Source: Paraburkholderia hiiakae (GTDB lineage: Bacteria > Pseudomonadota > Gammaproteobacteria > Burkholderiales > Burkholderiaceae). From it: a stretch of 64,000 nt of DNA. Numbering within the stretch: the stretch's first letter is position 1; the number at the start of each line of letters is the position of its first letter. Both the position numbers and the translations under genes were made by a program. This document shows positions 26,563 through 37,151 of this stretch, in pieces. Under the pieces are notes generated by a model. That model was not told where the DNA came from, did not search any database, and saw only the letters and a program-made list of their open reading frames with translations. Where the stretch lies: NCBI RefSeq assembly GCF_904848665.1, contig NZ_CAJHCQ010000001.1, forward strand, positions 1 through 64,000. Reading direction: 5' to 3'.

Positions 26563-27051
26563 TCAACGGTACGGTGCATCCGCTGCCTTGTTCGCCGCGA
26601 TCTGCGCTTCATAGCGATCGCCAACGGCCAGCAGCATATCCTTCGTGAAATACAGATCGCCGCGCTTCTCGCCGTGATACTCGAGAATGTGCGTTTCGAC
26701 GATCGAGTCGACCGGGCAGCTCTCTTCGCAGAAACCGCAGAAGATGCATTTGGTCAGGTCAATGTCGTAACGCGTCGTGCGGCGCGTGTTGTCCTCGCGC
26801 ACTTCCGATTCGATCGTGATCGCGAGCGCGGGGCACACGGCCTCGCACAGCTTGCACGCGATGCAGCGCTCTTCGCCATTTTCATAGCGGCGCAGCGCGT
26901 GCAGACCGCGAAAACGCGGGGAAATAGGCGTCTTTTCTTCCGGGAACTGCACCGTGAACTTGCGCTTGAACGCGTAACGACCCGTCAGCGCGAGACCCTT
27001 AAGCAGCTCGGTCAGGAAAAACGTCTTAAAGAAGTTTTGGATAGCGTTCAT
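26563..27051 (-). CDS. nuoI: NADH-quinone oxidoreductase subunit I
   Basis: A 162-residue peripheral-arm subunit carrying two [4Fe-4S] clusters (N6a and N6b). The ligands are visible as C63/C66/C69 with C112, and C102/C105/C108 with C73, in [12 protein letters not shown] and [12 protein letters not shown]. It passes electrons toward the N2 cluster of NuoB. The N-terminal amphipathic region docks on the membrane arm. It lies 15 bases after nuoH. Confidence 0.97.
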   Translation of the reverse strand: MNAIQNFFKTFFLTELLKGLALTGRYAFKRKFTVQFPEEKTPISPRFRGLHALRRYENGEERCIACKLCEAVCPALAITIESEVREDNTRRTTRYDIDLTKCIFCGFCEESCPVDSIVETHILEYHGEKRGDLYFTKDMLLAVGDRYEAQIAANKAADAPYR

Positions 27052-27066
27052 GGTTGTGTTCGCCCC

Positions 27067-28131
27067 TTATTTCCAGATGCTCAACGGCGACATGTACCAG
27101 AAGCCGACCACGATCAGCCAGACGATGCACACCGGAATGAACACCTTCCAACCGAGACGCATGATCTGGTCATAGCGATAGCGCGGGAACGTCGCGCGGG
27201 CCCAGATGAAAATCGACAAGAGGCAGAAGACCTTCAGCACAAGCCAGAACACGCCCGGGATGAAGTCGAGGAATCCGAACGGGGCGCTCCAGCCGCCAAG
27301 GAACAGCACCGAGGCGAGCGCCGAGATCACGATCATGTTGATGTACTCGGCGAGGAAGAACAGCGCGAAGGCCATACCCGAGTAATCGATCATGTGACCC
27401 GCGACGATTTCCGACTCCCCTTCCACCACGTCGAACGGGTGGCGATTCGTCTCAGCAATGCCCGAGATGAAGTAGACGACGAACATCGGCAAAAGCGGCA
27501 GCCAGTTCCACGAGAGGAACGTAATACCCCAGTTTGCGAACATGCCGCGCATCTGGCCTTCGACGATCACAGAAAGATTCAGGCTGCCCGACACCATCAG
27601 CACGACGACGAGCGCGAAACCCATCGAAATTTCGTACGAAACCATCTGCGCCGCGGCGCGCATGGCGCCGAGGAACGCGTACTTCGAGTTCGAGGCCCAG
27701 CCCGCCAGAATCACGCCATACACGCCGATCGACGAGATCGCCATCGCGTAGAGCAGGCCCGCGTTGATGTCGCCGAGCACCGCGCCCGCCTGGAACGGAA
27801 TCACCGCCCAGACCGCGAATGCCGGCACCACCACCATGATCGGCGCGACCATGTAGATCCAACGGCTTGCCTGCGCGGGCTGAATCACTTCCTTAAGAAG
27901 CAGCTTCAGCACGTCGGCGATCGGCTGCAACAGCCCTGCCGGGCCCACGCGATTCGGACCGAGACGCACGTGCATCCAGCCGATCAGCTTGCGCTCCCAG
28001 AGGATCAGGTACGCGACGCACAGCAGGATCACCACCGCGACGACGAGAATGCGCACCAGCGCCCACACGGTGGGCCATGCCACGCCGAGCAGCTGGCTGC
28101 CGCCTGCATTGATCGTATCGAACAAGCTCAT
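27067..28131 (-). CDS. nuoH: NADH-quinone oxidoreductase subunit H
   Basis: A 354-residue membrane subunit with about eight helices that forms the quinone-binding chamber and connects the peripheral and membrane arms. The signature [21 protein letters not shown] and the acidic loop [19 protein letters not shown] are present. Its ATG directly abuts the nuoG stop codon. Confidence 0.97.
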   Translation of the reverse strand: MSLFDTINAGGSQLLGVAWPTVWALVRILVVAVVILLCVAYLILWERKLIGWMHVRLGPNRVGPAGLLQPIADVLKLLLKEVIQPAQASRWIYMVAPIMVVVPAFAVWAVIPFQAGAVLGDINAGLLYAMAISSIGVYGVILAGWASNSKYAFLGAMRAAAQMVSYEISMGFALVVVLMVSGSLNLSVIVEGQMRGMFANWGITFLSWNWLPLLPMFVVYFISGIAETNRHPFDVVEGESEIVAGHMIDYSGMAFALFFLAEYINMIVISALASVLFLGGWSAPFGFLDFIPGVFWLVLKVFCLLSIFIWARATFPRYRYDQIMRLGWKVFIPVCIVWLIVVGFWYMSPLSIWK

Positions 28132-30465
28132 TTACGCCTTCTCCACCAGCAGTTCACCGAACAGGCTGCCGAGTTGCGCACCAGCCGGCGTCGCCGCCGA
28201 CACGCGCACCACCGTCGGCGCAAGATTCGCATCGCGCGTTGCGGGCGCCGTTACCGACAGATCGCCTTGGCGCACGCGCACGGCGTCGCCTTCCTTCAGG
28301 CCGAGCTGGTCGAAGTATGCCGCCGGCAGGCCGATCGCGTTCGCCAAGCGGGCAGCCGTGGTGAGCTGCAGCGCTTCGCCGCGGCGCACGATTTGATCGG
28401 CGTGGTAAATGGGTACGTCGGCGATGCGCTCGAAGCGGCCTTCCGCGGCTTTCGCGAGGCTGCCGCGCGCAACCGTAGCGCTGGCCTTGTTCGACAGACG
28501 GCCTTCGAAGCTGCCGTCGCCGAGCGCTTTGCGGCGCACTTCTTCGGCCGTGTCGTACTCGAAGCCCTTCGCGCCCAGGAGCGTGCCGAGCACGCGCAGG
28601 ACCTTCCATGCCGGACGCGTGTCGCCGAGCGGGCGCACGACGCCGTTGAAAATCTGTGCCGTACCTTCGGCGTTGATGAAGGTACCCGAGGTTTCCGTGT
28701 ACGGAGCGATGGGCAGCAGCACGTCCGCGTAGTCGAGGCCCGTCTTGTACGGCGAGAACACGGCGACCATTTCGGCCTGCGCAAGCGCGGCGCGCGCGGC
28801 TGCGGGGTTTGCCGTATCGAATTCCGGTTCGACGTTGAAGAGCAGATAGCCCCTGCGCGGCTGCTCGAACGCTTCGCGTGCGTTCAGGCCGTCGCGGCCC
28901 GGCAGTGCGCCGGCAATGTGCGCGCCAACCGTGTTGGCCGCTTCCGTGAGGAAGCCAAGCGTCGCGCCAGTCGTCTCGGCGATGAACTGCGCGGCTGCAT
29001 GCAGGCGCGAGAATTCCGGATGCTGGACCGCGGCGTTGCCGAGCAGCACGTAGCGTCGCTCGCCACTCGCGAGCGATGCGGCGACTTGCTTCGCGGCGTC
29101 GGTAGCCTGTGCGCCTGAGAAGCCTTCCGGCACCGCAACGCCCTTCGCTTCGGCCACAGCCGCTGCGATCGCCGCGAGTTCGTCGAGCCATGCCGACGGC
29201 GCGGCGACGATGCGCTGCGCGTTCGGAATCAGCGAGCCGTCAGCGGTGGCCTGCAGGAAGCTGACCTGTGCACCGCCCTTTGCCGCCTGGCGCAGACGCG
29301 CGGCGAACAGTGCGTGGTCGCGGCGCAGGAACGAGCCGATCACGAATGCCGAGTCGGCGTACGAGAGTTCGGCGATCTTCGTGCCAAGCCACGGCGCGCC
29401 TTCGAGCGGCGCCGAAAAATCGCTCTGGCGCAGGCGGAAATCGACGTTCGGCGTACCGATCGCGTCCGCGAACTGCTTCGCGAGAAAGAGTTCTTCGAGC
29501 GTGCTGTGCGGGCTCGCGAGCAGCGCAAGCTGGTTCTCACCGTGCTCGTCGCAAATGCCTTTGATGCCCTTCACGACGTATTCCAGTGCGGTCTGCCAGT
29601 CGGTCTCGATCCACTCGCCGCCCTGCTTGATCATCGGGCGCGTGAGGCGGTCTTCGCTGTTCAGGCCTTCATACGAGAAGCGGTCCTTGTCCGAAATCCA
29701 GCATTCGTTGATGGATTCGTTCTCGAACGGCAGCACGCGCATCACGCGGTTGTTCTTCACCTGAACGACGAGGTTCGCACCCGTCGCGTCGTGCGGGCTC
29801 ACCGATTTGCGGCGCGACAATTCCCACGTCCGCGCCGAGAAGCGGAACGGCTTGCTCGTGAGCGCGCCGACCGGGCACAGGTCGATCATGTTGCCCGAGA
29901 GTTCCGAGTCGACCGTCTTGCCGACGAACGAGGTGATTTCCGAGTGCTCGCCGCGGCCGAGCATCCCGAGTTCCATCACGCCGGCGATTTCGTCGCCAAA
30001 GCGCACGCAGCGCGTGCAGTGAATGCAGCGCGACATCTCTTCCATCGAGATGAGCGGACCCACGTTCTTGTGGAACACGACGCGCTTTTCTTCGCTGTAA
30101 CGCGAAGCGGACTTGCCGTAACCAACGGCCAGATCCTGAAGCTGGCATTCGCCGCCCTGATCGCAGATCGGGCAGTCGAGCGGGTGGTTGATCAGCAGGA
30201 ATTCCATCACGGCTTGCTGACCCTGCACGGCCTTGTCCGACATGGTGCGCACGACCATGCCTTGCGACACCGGCGTCGCGCACGCGGGCACGGCCTTCGG
30301 CATCTTCTCGACATCGACGAGACACATCCGGCAGTTGGCCGCGATGGAGAGCTTCTTGTGATAGCAGAAGTGCGGGATGTACGTGTCCACGCGCTGAGCA
30401 GCCTGGATCACCATGCTGCCCTCGGGCACCTGCACCTTCTTGCCGTCTATTTCAAGTTCAACCAT
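28132..30465 (-). CDS. nuoG: NADH-quinone oxidoreductase subunit G
   Basis: A 777-residue peripheral-arm subunit. The N-terminal ferredoxin-like domain binds [2Fe-2S] N1b through C34, C45, C48 and C62. Next come the His-Cys3 N5 site and the HCTRCVRF and CPICDQGGECQLQD segments for [4Fe-4S] clusters, and then a molybdopterin-oxidoreductase-like domain that lacks cofactor function in complex I. It is 111 bases after nuoF on the same strand. Confidence 0.97.
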   Translation of the reverse strand: MVELEIDGKKVQVPEGSMVIQAAQRVDTYIPHFCYHKKLSIAANCRMCLVDVEKMPKAVPACATPVSQGMVVRTMSDKAVQGQQAVMEFLLINHPLDCPICDQGGECQLQDLAVGYGKSASRYSEEKRVVFHKNVGPLISMEEMSRCIHCTRCVRFGDEIAGVMELGMLGRGEHSEITSFVGKTVDSELSGNMIDLCPVGALTSKPFRFSARTWELSRRKSVSPHDATGANLVVQVKNNRVMRVLPFENESINECWISDKDRFSYEGLNSEDRLTRPMIKQGGEWIETDWQTALEYVVKGIKGICDEHGENQLALLASPHSTLEELFLAKQFADAIGTPNVDFRLRQSDFSAPLEGAPWLGTKIAELSYADSAFVIGSFLRRDHALFAARLRQAAKGGAQVSFLQATADGSLIPNAQRIVAAPSAWLDELAAIAAAVAEAKGVAVPEGFSGAQATDAAKQVAASLASGERRYVLLGNAAVQHPEFSRLHAAAQFIAETTGATLGFLTEAANTVGAHIAGALPGRDGLNAREAFEQPRRGYLLFNVEPEFDTANPAAARAALAQAEMVAVFSPYKTGLDYADVLLPIAPYTETSGTFINAEGTAQIFNGVVRPLGDTRPAWKVLRVLGTLLGAKGFEYDTAEEVRRKALGDGSFEGRLSNKASATVARGSLAKAAEGRFERIADVPIYHADQIVRRGEALQLTTAARLANAIGLPAAYFDQLGLKEGDAVRVRQGDLSVTAPATRDANLAPTVVRVSAATPAGAQLGSLFGELLVEKA

Positions 30466-30576
30466 GATGGTTAATCGTCCCTAACCTGTTACCGCTCAAT
30501 TTCACAGCGGCATTCCCCGTTGCGTCGTGCTACGCCGCGATGTGCGCAACCCGGCACAACGCGCTGTCCTTCGCTT

Positions 30577-31905
30577 TCAGGCGGCCACTGTTTCCGTGGC
30601 CGCGTGCGAGCCGGCATGACCGCCGACGAGACAGCGCTTGTTGTGCACGTGATATTCGAATTCGTCCCAGTAGTGCTTGAGCATGCCGCGCACCGGCATG
30701 GCCGCCGCGTCGCCGAGCGCGCAGATCGTGCGGCCCATGATGTTGCCCGCCACCGAGTTCAGCAGGTCCAGGTCTTCCTGGCGACCCTCGCCGTGCTCGA
30801 TGCGGTTCACCACGCGATACAGCCAGCCCGTGCCTTCGCGGCACGGCGTGCACTGCCCGCATGACTCTTCGTAATAGAAGTACGAGAGACGCAGCAGCGA
30901 GCGCACCATGCAGCGCGTTTCGTCCATGACGATGACCGCGCCCGAGCCGAGCATCGAGCCCTGCTTGGCGATGGAGTCATAGTCCATGTCCGTCTGCATC
31001 ATCAGGTCGCCCGGAATGACCGGCGCCGACGAGCCGCCCGGAATCACGGCCTTCAGCTTCTTGCCGCCACGCACGCCGCCGGCGAGCTCCATGAGCTTCG
31101 CGAACGGGGTGCCGAGCGGAATCTCGTAGTTGCCCGGACGCTCCACGTCGCCCGAGATCGAGAAGATCTTCGTGCCGCCGTTGTTCGGCTTGCCGAGCTC
31201 CATGTACGTCTGCGGACCCACGGTCAGCAGGAACGGCACCGCGGCGAACGTCTCGGTGTTGTTGATTGTCGTCGGCTTGCCATACACGCCGAAGCTCGCC
31301 GGGAAAGGCGGCTTGAAGCGCGGCTGGCCCTTCTTGCCTTCGAGCGACTCGAGCAGCGCGGTTTCCTCGCCGCAGATGTACGCGCCATAGCCATGGTGAG
31401 CGTGCAGCTGGAACGAGAAGTCCGTGCCGAGAATGTTGTCGCCGAGATAGCCGGCCTGGCGCGCTTCTTCCAGCGCGGCCTCGAAGCGGCGATACACCTC
31501 GAAAATTTCGCCGTGGATGTAGTTGTAGCCCACGGTGATACCCATCGCGTATGCGCCGATGGCCATGCCTTCGATCACGCTATGCGGATTCCAGCGCAGG
31601 ATGTCGCGGTCCTTGAACGTGCCCGGCTCGCCCTCGTCCGAGTTGCAGACGAGATACTTCTGCCCCGGAAACTGACGCGGCATGAAACTCCACTTCAGGC
31701 CCGTCGGAAAGCCCGCGCCGCCGCGGCCGCGCAGACCGCTCGCCTTCACGTCGGCGATCACCTGCTCGGGCGGAATCTTCTCTTCGAGAATACGGCGCAG
31801 CTGCTTGTAGCCGCCGCGCGCGACGTAGTCTTCGAGATGCCAGTTCTCGCCGTTAAGGCCCGCGAGAATCAGCGGTTTGATGTGACGGTCGTGCAACGAA
31901 GTCAT
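30577..31905 (-). CDS. nuoF: NADH-quinone oxidoreductase subunit F
   Basis: A 442-residue subunit holding FMN, the NADH site and [4Fe-4S] cluster N3. The FMN/NADH segment [13 protein letters not shown] is near residue 60 and the cluster motif [13 protein letters not shown] near residue 355. It oxidises NADH at the tip of the peripheral arm. ATG 31905 overlaps the nuoE stop (ATGA) and has GAGGAGC upstream; an upstream in-frame start would duplicate nuoE sequence in another frame. Confidence 0.97.
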   Translation of the reverse strand: MTSLHDRHIKPLILAGLNGENWHLEDYVARGGYKQLRRILEEKIPPEQVIADVKASGLRGRGGAGFPTGLKWSFMPRQFPGQKYLVCNSDEGEPGTFKDRDILRWNPHSVIEGMAIGAYAMGITVGYNYIHGEIFEVYRRFEAALEEARQAGYLGDNILGTDFSFQLHAHHGYGAYICGEETALLESLEGKKGQPRFKPPFPASFGVYGKPTTINNTETFAAVPFLLTVGPQTYMELGKPNNGGTKIFSISGDVERPGNYEIPLGTPFAKLMELAGGVRGGKKLKAVIPGGSSAPVIPGDLMMQTDMDYDSIAKQGSMLGSGAVIVMDETRCMVRSLLRLSYFYYEESCGQCTPCREGTGWLYRVVNRIEHGEGRQEDLDLLNSVAGNIMGRTICALGDAAAMPVRGMLKHYWDEFEYHVHNKRCLVGGHAGSHAATETVAA

Positions 31906-32387
31906 TTCGAAAGCTCCTCGAGCAGCTGGTCGATCTTCTCGCGGCTCATGAAGCTGCACATACGGTGATTGTTCACGAGCATCACCGGTGCATCGCCGCA
32001 CGCACCCATGCACTCACCTTCTTTCAAGGTGAACTTGCCGTCGGGCGTGGTTTCGCCGAAGTCGATACCGAGCTTCTGCTTCAGGTATTCGGCAGCGCTT
32101 TCCGAGCCGCCTTCCGGGCCGAGCTGGCACGGCAGATTCGTGCAGAGCGTGATCTTGTGCTTGCCGACCGGCTTGGTCTCGAACATCGTGTAGAACGTGG
32201 CGACTTCCTGGACCGCGACAGGCGGCATGCCGATATAGTCGGCCACGAACTGCATGATTTCGGGGGACAGCCAGCCGTGCTCTTCTTGAGCCACGGCCAA
32301 AGCCGCCATCACGGCGGACTGTCGCTGATCGGCGGGGTACTTCGTCAACGCGCGATCGATTTCTTTCAGGCCTTCAGCTGAGATCAT
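31902..32387 (-). CDS. nuoE: NADH-quinone oxidoreductase subunit E
   Basis: A 161-residue thioredoxin-fold subunit carrying [2Fe-2S] cluster N1a, with ligands C82, C87, C126 and C130 (CTNLPC and CMGAC). The start is placed at ATG 32387, the family N-terminus ([14 protein letters not shown]). A TTG seven codons upstream is possible, but its ribosome-binding site would be too close. A gap of 152 bases separates it from nuoD. It overlaps nuoF by four bases. Confidence 0.95.
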   Translation of the reverse strand: MISAEGLKEIDRALTKYPADQRQSAVMAALAVAQEEHGWLSPEIMQFVADYIGMPPVAVQEVATFYTMFETKPVGKHKITLCTNLPCQLGPEGGSESAAEYLKQKLGIDFGETTPDGKFTLKEGECMGACGDAPVMLVNNHRMCSFMSREKIDQLLEELSK

Positions 32388-32539
32388 TTTCAGACACGAC
32401 TCTTTCAATTCCTACCGTTTCAATTCCCGCCACACAGACACCCGCCGCGCGTTAGCCTACCTGCTCGCTGCGACGGACGTGGCGTTCCCGGTATTTCGCA
32501 GTGCGCCCTTATTGACCGGGCGCACTGGCAGTTTGCTGC

Positions 32540-33793
32540 TTAGCGGTCAATTTCACCGAACACGATGTCCTGCGTGCCGATGATCGTGACCGCGTCGGCA
32601 ATCATGTGGCCGCGCGCCATTTCATCGAGCGCGGACAGGTGGGCATAACCCGGCGCACGGATCTTCAGACGATAAGGCTTGTTCGCGCCATCTGACACCA
32701 GGTAGATGCCGAATTCACCCTTCGGATGTTCGACGGCAGCGTACGCTTCGCCTTCGGGCACATGGAAGCCTTCCGTGAAGAGCTTGAAGTGATGAATCAG
32801 CTCTTCCATGTTCGATTTCATGTTCACGCGCGAGGGTGGCGCAACCTTGTGATTGTCGATCATCACGGGGCCGGGATTCTTGCGCAGCCACTCAATACAC
32901 TGTTTCGCGATGCGAGTGGACTGGCGCATTTCTTCGACGCGCACGAGATAGCGGTCGTAGCTGTCGCCGTTCACGCCCACCGGAATGTCGAAGTCCATCT
33001 GGTCGTAGACTTCGTACGGCTGCTTCTTGCGCAGATCCCACTCGATACCCGAACCGCGCAGCATCGCGCCCGTGAGGCCGAGCTGCATGGCGCGCTCGGG
33101 GCTCACCACGCCGATGCCGACCAGACGCTGCTTCCAGATACGGTTGTCGGTGAGGAGGGTTTCGTACTCGTCGACGCAACCCGGGAAGCGCGTGAAGAAG
33201 TCGTCGATAAAGTCCAGCACGGAACCCTGGCGCGCCTCGTTCATGCGGGCGAGCGCCTTCTCGTTGTGGATCTTCGACGCCTTGTATTGCGGCATCGCGT
33301 CGGGCAGGTCGCGATACACGCCACCCGGACGGTAGTACGCCGCGTGCATACGCGCCCCCGAGACCGCCTCATAGACGTCCATCAGGTCTTCGCGCTCGCG
33401 GAACGCGTAGAGGAACACCGCCATCGCGCCGACGTCGAGCGCGTGCGAGCCGATCCACATGAGGTGGTTCAGCACGCGCGTGACTTCGTCGAACAGCACG
33501 CGGATGTACTTCGCGCGGATCGGCACTTCGATGCCGAGCAGCTTTTCAATGGCGAGCACATAGCCGTGCTCGTTGACCATCATCGACACGTAATCGAGAC
33601 GGTCCATGTACGGCACCGACTGGATGAACGTCTTGCCCTCCGCGAGCTTTTCCGTCGCGCGATGCAGCAGACCGATGTGCGGATCGGCGCGCTGGATCAC
33701 TTCACCGTCGAGCTCGAGCACGAGGCGCAGCACACCGTGCGCTGCCGGGTGCTGCGGGCCGAAGTTGAGCGTGTAGTTCTTGATCTCTGACAT
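32540..33793 (-). CDS. nuoD: NADH-quinone oxidoreductase subunit D
   Basis: A 417-residue 49-kDa-type subunit related to the NiFe-hydrogenase large subunit. With NuoB it forms the quinone reduction site. The N-terminus ([19 protein letters not shown]) contains the conserved His of the quinone site, and the C-terminus ends GEIDR as usual. It lies nine bases after nuoC. Confidence 0.97.
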   Translation of the reverse strand: MSEIKNYTLNFGPQHPAAHGVLRLVLELDGEVIQRADPHIGLLHRATEKLAEGKTFIQSVPYMDRLDYVSMMVNEHGYVLAIEKLLGIEVPIRAKYIRVLFDEVTRVLNHLMWIGSHALDVGAMAVFLYAFREREDLMDVYEAVSGARMHAAYYRPGGVYRDLPDAMPQYKASKIHNEKALARMNEARQGSVLDFIDDFFTRFPGCVDEYETLLTDNRIWKQRLVGIGVVSPERAMQLGLTGAMLRGSGIEWDLRKKQPYEVYDQMDFDIPVGVNGDSYDRYLVRVEEMRQSTRIAKQCIEWLRKNPGPVMIDNHKVAPPSRVNMKSNMEELIHHFKLFTEGFHVPEGEAYAAVEHPKGEFGIYLVSDGANKPYRLKIRAPGYAHLSALDEMARGHMIADAVTIIGTQDIVFGEIDR

Positions 33794-33802
33794 GCGACCC
33801 TC

Positions 33803-34408
33803 TTAGTGTTTCTTCAGACCGCCGTAGCGATCCTCGCGGATCACACGCGGCGTGATCTCGCGCGGCTCGATCGTGACGGGCTGGTAGACCACGCGCTTCT
33901 GCTCCGGGTCGTAACGCATTTCGACGTAGCCCGAAACCGGGAAGTCCTTGCGGAACGGGTGGCCGATGAAACCGTAATCGGTCAGGATGCGGCGCAGGTC
34001 GGGGTGGCCTTCGAAGACGATGCCGAACAAGTCGAACGCCTCGCGCTCATACCAGTTGGCCGAATTCCAGATCTCGACGAGCGAGGGCACGATAGGCACT
34101 TCGTCGTCCGGCGCGAACACGCGCAGACGCACACGCCAGTTGTTCGCGAGCGAGAGCAGATGCGACACCGCGGCGAAGCGCGGGCCTTCCCACGCGCCGT
34201 CACCAAAGGTCTGATAGTCGACGCCGCAAAGGTCGATCAGTTGCTCGAAGCGCAGCGAGGGATTGTCGCGCAGCTCCTGGGCCACTGCGAGGGACTCACC
34301 CGCCTTGACGACCAGCGTCAGCTCGCCGAGCGCCTCAGTGAGGCTGACGATGCGCGCGCCGAGGGCCGCTTCGAGGTTCGCTTTCAGGGTCTCGAGTTTG
34401 CTTGCCAT
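33803..34408 (-). CDS. nuoC: NADH-quinone oxidoreductase subunit C
   Basis: A 201-residue 30-kDa-type subunit of the complex I peripheral arm. The signature [20 protein letters not shown] is near residues 123-142. ATG 34408 ([16 protein letters not shown]) is the family start; a GTG five codons upstream with AAAGG before it is an alternative. It overlaps nothing and lies 22 bases after nuoB. Confidence 0.96.
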   Translation of the reverse strand: MASKLETLKANLEAALGARIVSLTEALGELTLVVKAGESLAVAQELRDNPSLRFEQLIDLCGVDYQTFGDGAWEGPRFAAVSHLLSLANNWRVRLRVFAPDDEVPIVPSLVEIWNSANWYEREAFDLFGIVFEGHPDLRRILTDYGFIGHPFRKDFPVSGYVEMRYDPEQKRVVYQPVTIEPREITPRVIREDRYGGLKKH

Positions 34409-34430
34409 ATTGTGGGGAGGCACTCGGCCT

Positions 34431-34910
34431 TTATTGACGGGCGATGGTGCTGGTGCGGCGAATCTTCGCCTGCAACTGGATCACCCCGTAGACCAGGGCT
34501 TCCGCTGTCGGCGGGCATCCCGGCACATAGACGTCGACCGGCACGATGCGATCACAACCGCGCACGACCGAATACGAATAGTGGTAGTAGCCGCCGCCGT
34601 TGGCGCACGACCCCATCGAAATGACCCAGCGCGGCTCGGCCATCTGGTCGTAGACCTTGCGCAGCGCAGGCGCCATCTTGTTGCAGAGCGTGCCGGCGAC
34701 AATCATGACGTCCGACTGACGCGGGCTCGGACGGAACACCACGCCGAAACGGTCAAGGTCATAACGGGCCGCGCCCGCGTGCATCATCTCGACCGCGCAA
34801 CACGCCAGACCGAACGTCATCGGCCACAGCGAGCCAGTGCGCGTCCAGTTGATCAGCTTGTCAGCCGTGGTGGTGACAAAACCTTCCTTCAAGACCCCTT
34901 CGATACTCAT
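34431..34910 (-). CDS. nuoB: NADH-quinone oxidoreductase subunit B
   Basis: A 159-residue subunit carrying the terminal [4Fe-4S] cluster N2, with ligands C37, C38, C102 and C132 ([31 protein letters not shown]). It delivers electrons to quinone at the interface with NuoD and NuoH. It lies 72 bases after nuoA. Confidence 0.97.
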   Translation of the reverse strand: MSIEGVLKEGFVTTTADKLINWTRTGSLWPMTFGLACCAVEMMHAGAARYDLDRFGVVFRPSPRQSDVMIVAGTLCNKMAPALRKVYDQMAEPRWVISMGSCANGGGYYHYSYSVVRGCDRIVPVDVYVPGCPPTAEALVYGVIQLQAKIRRTSTIARQ

Positions 34911-34982
34911 GTGCTTTCCACTCCAGACGGACAGCCCACAGTTTCCCCGCAGTGCCGCCCATACAATCCGGCGATTAACCCA

Positions 34983-35342
34983 TTATTCCCAGTCGAGACC
35001 GCCCTTCTTCCAGATGTAGGCAAAGCCCAGCAGGAATTCGAGCAGAAACAGCATCATCGACAGGAAGCCCGGCCAGCCGATATCGCGCAGGGCCACGCCC
35101 CACGGAAACAGAAACGCCGTTTCGAGGTCGAAGATGATGAAAAGGATGGCGACCAGGTAGTAGCGTACGTCGAACTTCATTCGGGCGTCTTCGAAGGCTT
35201 CGAAGCCGCACTCGTACGGCGAATTTTTTTCGCTGTCTGGCCGGTTGGGACCGAGGACCTTGCCGATCGTCACTAGCGCTATACCCAGGCCAACACCCAC
35301 GAGGAGGAACAGAAGGACGGGGAAATAGGCAGCGAGGTTCAA
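34983..35342 (-). CDS. nuoA: NADH-quinone oxidoreductase subunit A (TTG start)
   Basis: A 119-residue membrane subunit with three helices, first gene of the complex I operon. The conserved loop [21 protein letters not shown] is present. The start codon is TTG at 35342, preceded by AGAGGA at the right distance; no nearby in-frame ATG would keep the family N-terminus [16 protein letters not shown]. The promoter must lie in the roughly 110 bases before it, after the tRNA-Leu terminator, but I cannot define it. Confidence 0.96.
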   Translation of the reverse strand: MNLAAYFPVLLFLLVGVGLGIALVTIGKVLGPNRPDSEKNSPYECGFEAFEDARMKFDVRYYLVAILFIIFDLETAFLFPWGVALRDIGWPGFLSMMLFLLEFLLGFAYIWKKGGLDWE

Positions 35343-35455
35343 GGCTATCCTCTATATCGGTTGGTTCTGAGGTTCCGCTGGAACTTGCATCGCTCCGCGG
35401 GAATCACTTCACGTACTTCGCGCTGCGAACAGAAGACGAACACGACGTAAGAAGC

Positions 35456-35497
35456 AAAAATGCCAGCCGAAGCTGAAGCAAGCGGCTGGCATTTTTT
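35456..35497. terminator. Terminator after tRNA-Leu
   Basis: AAAAATGCCAGCCG pairs with CGGCTGGCATTTTTT across a short loop. Read on the minus strand it follows tRNA-Leu directly, so tRNA transcripts end before nuoA. It is nearly symmetrical but only the minus direction has an upstream transcript. Confidence 0.9.
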
Positions 35498-35506
35498 AGA
35501 TAACAT

Positions 35507-35591
35507 TGGTGCCGACGGCGAGACTCGAACTCGCACAGCTTTCGCCACTACCCCCTCAAGATAGCGTGTCTACCAATTTCACCACGTCGGC
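35507..35591 (-). tRNA. tRNA-Leu (anticodon GAG)
   Basis: An 85-base class II tRNA read on the minus strand. The acceptor stem is GCCGACG/CGTCGGC with discriminator A and an encoded CCA end (35507-35509). The D-arm reads GTGGTGAAATTGGTAGAC, the anticodon loop is CTTGAGG (anticodon GAG), a long variable arm follows, and the T-loop is GTTCGAGTC. It reads CUC and CUU leucine codons. It sits between secG and nuoA. Confidence 0.97.
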
Positions 35592-35648
35592 ACTACATGC
35601 AATCCGGGACAACAATTATTGCAACCCGCGAATCGCTTCAAGACTTAA

Positions 35649-35677
35649 ATTCTAACTTGTTTCCGTTCTTTGTTCAA
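35649..35677 (-). promoter_or_regulatory. Promoter of tRNA-Leu
   Basis: On the minus strand TTGAAC (35672-35677) is followed after exactly 17 bases by TAGAAT (35649-35654). It lies in the A/T-rich spacer after secG and points at the tRNA, about 55 bases downstream. Confidence 0.75.
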
Positions 35678-35700
35678 CGCACAAAACAAGTTTTTCAAAT

Positions 35701-36114
35701 TTATTTCGGAACGTCGTTGCCGGGTTGCGAGGCTGCTGCAGCCGGCGAAGCCGCCGCCGCGGCGGTTGCGCCAGGAGCCGATGCAACCGGTGCCGAAGCA
35801 GCCGGCGCCGAAGCCGAATTCACCTGCGCGGGGGCTGGAACCGAAGCGCCAAGCACGCCCGCCGAAGGCTTCGCATGATACGACCCCAGGTAGGTTAACG
35901 CAAGGGTCGATACGAAAAACACCGTTGCGAGAACTGCAGTAGTACGCGAAAGGAAGTTCGCGGAGCCGCTCGCGCCGAACAAGCTACCCGACGCGCCGCT
36001 GCCGAATGCGGCACCCATGTCCGCACCTTTGCCGTGCTGCAGCAAGACGAGGCCGATCACCCCGAGCGCCGACAGAAGCTGGACGACGATAATCAACGTT
36101 TTCAAATACAGCAT
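35701..36114 (-). CDS. secG: Preprotein translocase subunit SecG
   Basis: A 137-residue SecG. Two membrane helices (about residues 2-20 and 52-71) flank the conserved Gly-rich LLQHGKGADMGAAFGSG loop. The C-terminal tail of about 55 residues is almost only Ala, Pro, Ser and Val, longer than in E. coli and typical of this group. SecG assists SecYE protein export at the inner membrane. ATG 36114 is chosen with AGGTGA upstream; two in-frame GTG codons just before it are alternatives. Confidence 0.95.
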   Translation of the reverse strand: MLYLKTLIIVVQLLSALGVIGLVLLQHGKGADMGAAFGSGASGSLFGASGSANFLSRTTAVLATVFFVSTLALTYLGSYHAKPSAGVLGASVPAPAQVNSASAPAASAPVASAPGATAAAAASPAAAASQPGNDVPK

Positions 36115-36215
36115 CACACTCACCTGAGTCCTGGTTGAACGCCCACCCCTCCCGGAGCGGACGCGTAAGCAGCCCGCACGACGCGCTTTATTCCGAATGC
36201 CCCGTGCGCAAGCCT

Positions 36216-36998
36216 TTAGCTCGCGACACTGGCGCCCGCCGTAGCGGCCGCGCAGATCGCAAGGAAATCACCTTCTTTCAGCGACGCACCGCCGATCAGG
36301 CCACCGTCGATGTCGGCCTGACGGAAGAGCTCCGCCGCATTTTCCGGCTTCACGCTGCCGCCGTAGAGCAGCGCCACGTCCGCCACTTGCGCGCCCTTGG
36401 CAGCGAGGCGCGCACGCAGGAACGCATGCACCTGCTGGGCCTGCTCCGAACTTGCGCTCTTGCCCGTGCCGATCGCCCAGACCGGCTCGTAAGCAACGAC
36501 GATACGTGCCGCCTCTTCAACTGACAGCATGGCCAGCACCGCATCGAGCTGTGCGCCAACCACACGCTCGGTCGCACCCGATTCGCGTTCTTCGAGCGTC
36601 TCGCCCACGCAGACGATGGGCGTGAGGCCCGCCGCCAGCGCGCGCTGCGCCTTCACGGCGACGAGTTCGGAGCTTTCGCCGTGGTAAGCACGGCGCTCCG
36701 AGTGACCAACGATCGCAAAAGCGGATTCGAAGTCGGCAACCATGCCTGCCGCGACCTCGCCCGTATAGGCACCCTGCTCGTGCGCCGAAACGTCCTGCGC
36801 GCCCCACTGAACCCGGCTGCCGCCGAGCAGCGCCTGCGCCTGCGCGAGATACGGAAACGGCACACACACACCGACGTGCACGTCCGAGGGCAGCGCCTGC
36901 GCACCGCGCGCAACGCCTTCTAGCAGTGCCGCATTGACCGCGAGGCGGCCATGCATCTTCCAGTTACCGACTACGAGCTTGGATCGTTGTTTCGTCAT
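36216..36998 (-). CDS. tpiA: Triosephosphate isomerase
   Basis: A 260-residue TIM-barrel enzyme interconverting dihydroxyacetone phosphate and glyceraldehyde 3-phosphate in glycolysis and gluconeogenesis. The catalytic residues are visible as N12, K14 (GNWKMHG), H99 (VGHSERR) and E171 ([12 protein letters not shown]). ATG 36998 gives the normal length; the frame is open upstream without family similarity. It has its own promoter at 37037-37066 and is followed 101 bases later by secG. Confidence 0.97.
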   Translation of the reverse strand: MTKQRSKLVVGNWKMHGRLAVNAALLEGVARGAQALPSDVHVGVCVPFPYLAQAQALLGGSRVQWGAQDVSAHEQGAYTGEVAAGMVADFESAFAIVGHSERRAYHGESSELVAVKAQRALAAGLTPIVCVGETLEERESGATERVVGAQLDAVLAMLSVEEAARIVVAYEPVWAIGTGKSASSEQAQQVHAFLRARLAAKGAQVADVALLYGGSVKPENAAELFRQADIDGGLIGGASLKEGDFLAICAAATAGASVAS

Positions 36999-37036
36999 TG
37001 TTCCGGTTGCTGTTAAAAGCGGACGCAAAACACATA

Positions 37037-37066
37037 ATTTTACTGCGTGAAATCCAGGCGGGTCAA
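37037..37066 (-). promoter_or_regulatory. Promoter of tpiA
   Basis: On the minus strand TTGACC (37061-37066), an 18-base spacer and TAAAAT (37037-37042). A short dyad AGGCGGG/CCCGCCT overlaps the -35 box. It lies about 40 bases upstream of the tpiA ATG, after the terminator of the preceding gene. Confidence 0.7.
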
Positions 37067-37111
37067 ACCACCCCGCCTGCGATGCACAACAAATACGCGA
37101 AAAAAATGCCG

Positions 37112-37141
37112 AAAAATCAAGCACGAGCGATTCGCCCGTGC
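37112..37141 (-). terminator. Terminator after quinone oxidoreductase gene
   Basis: On the minus strand GCACGGGCG and CGCTCGTGC form a 9-bp stem (one G-T pair) with an AAT loop (37121-37141), followed by TTGATTTTT. Confidence 0.75.
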
Positions 37142-37151
37142 CGGTGCGCCG

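Noticed and set aside
26425-29118. A 897-codon open frame on the plus strand across nuoI-nuoG
   Set aside because: It is antisense to three certain complex I genes. Its product is His/Arg-rich with no recognisable domain, as expected for a shadow frame at high GC.
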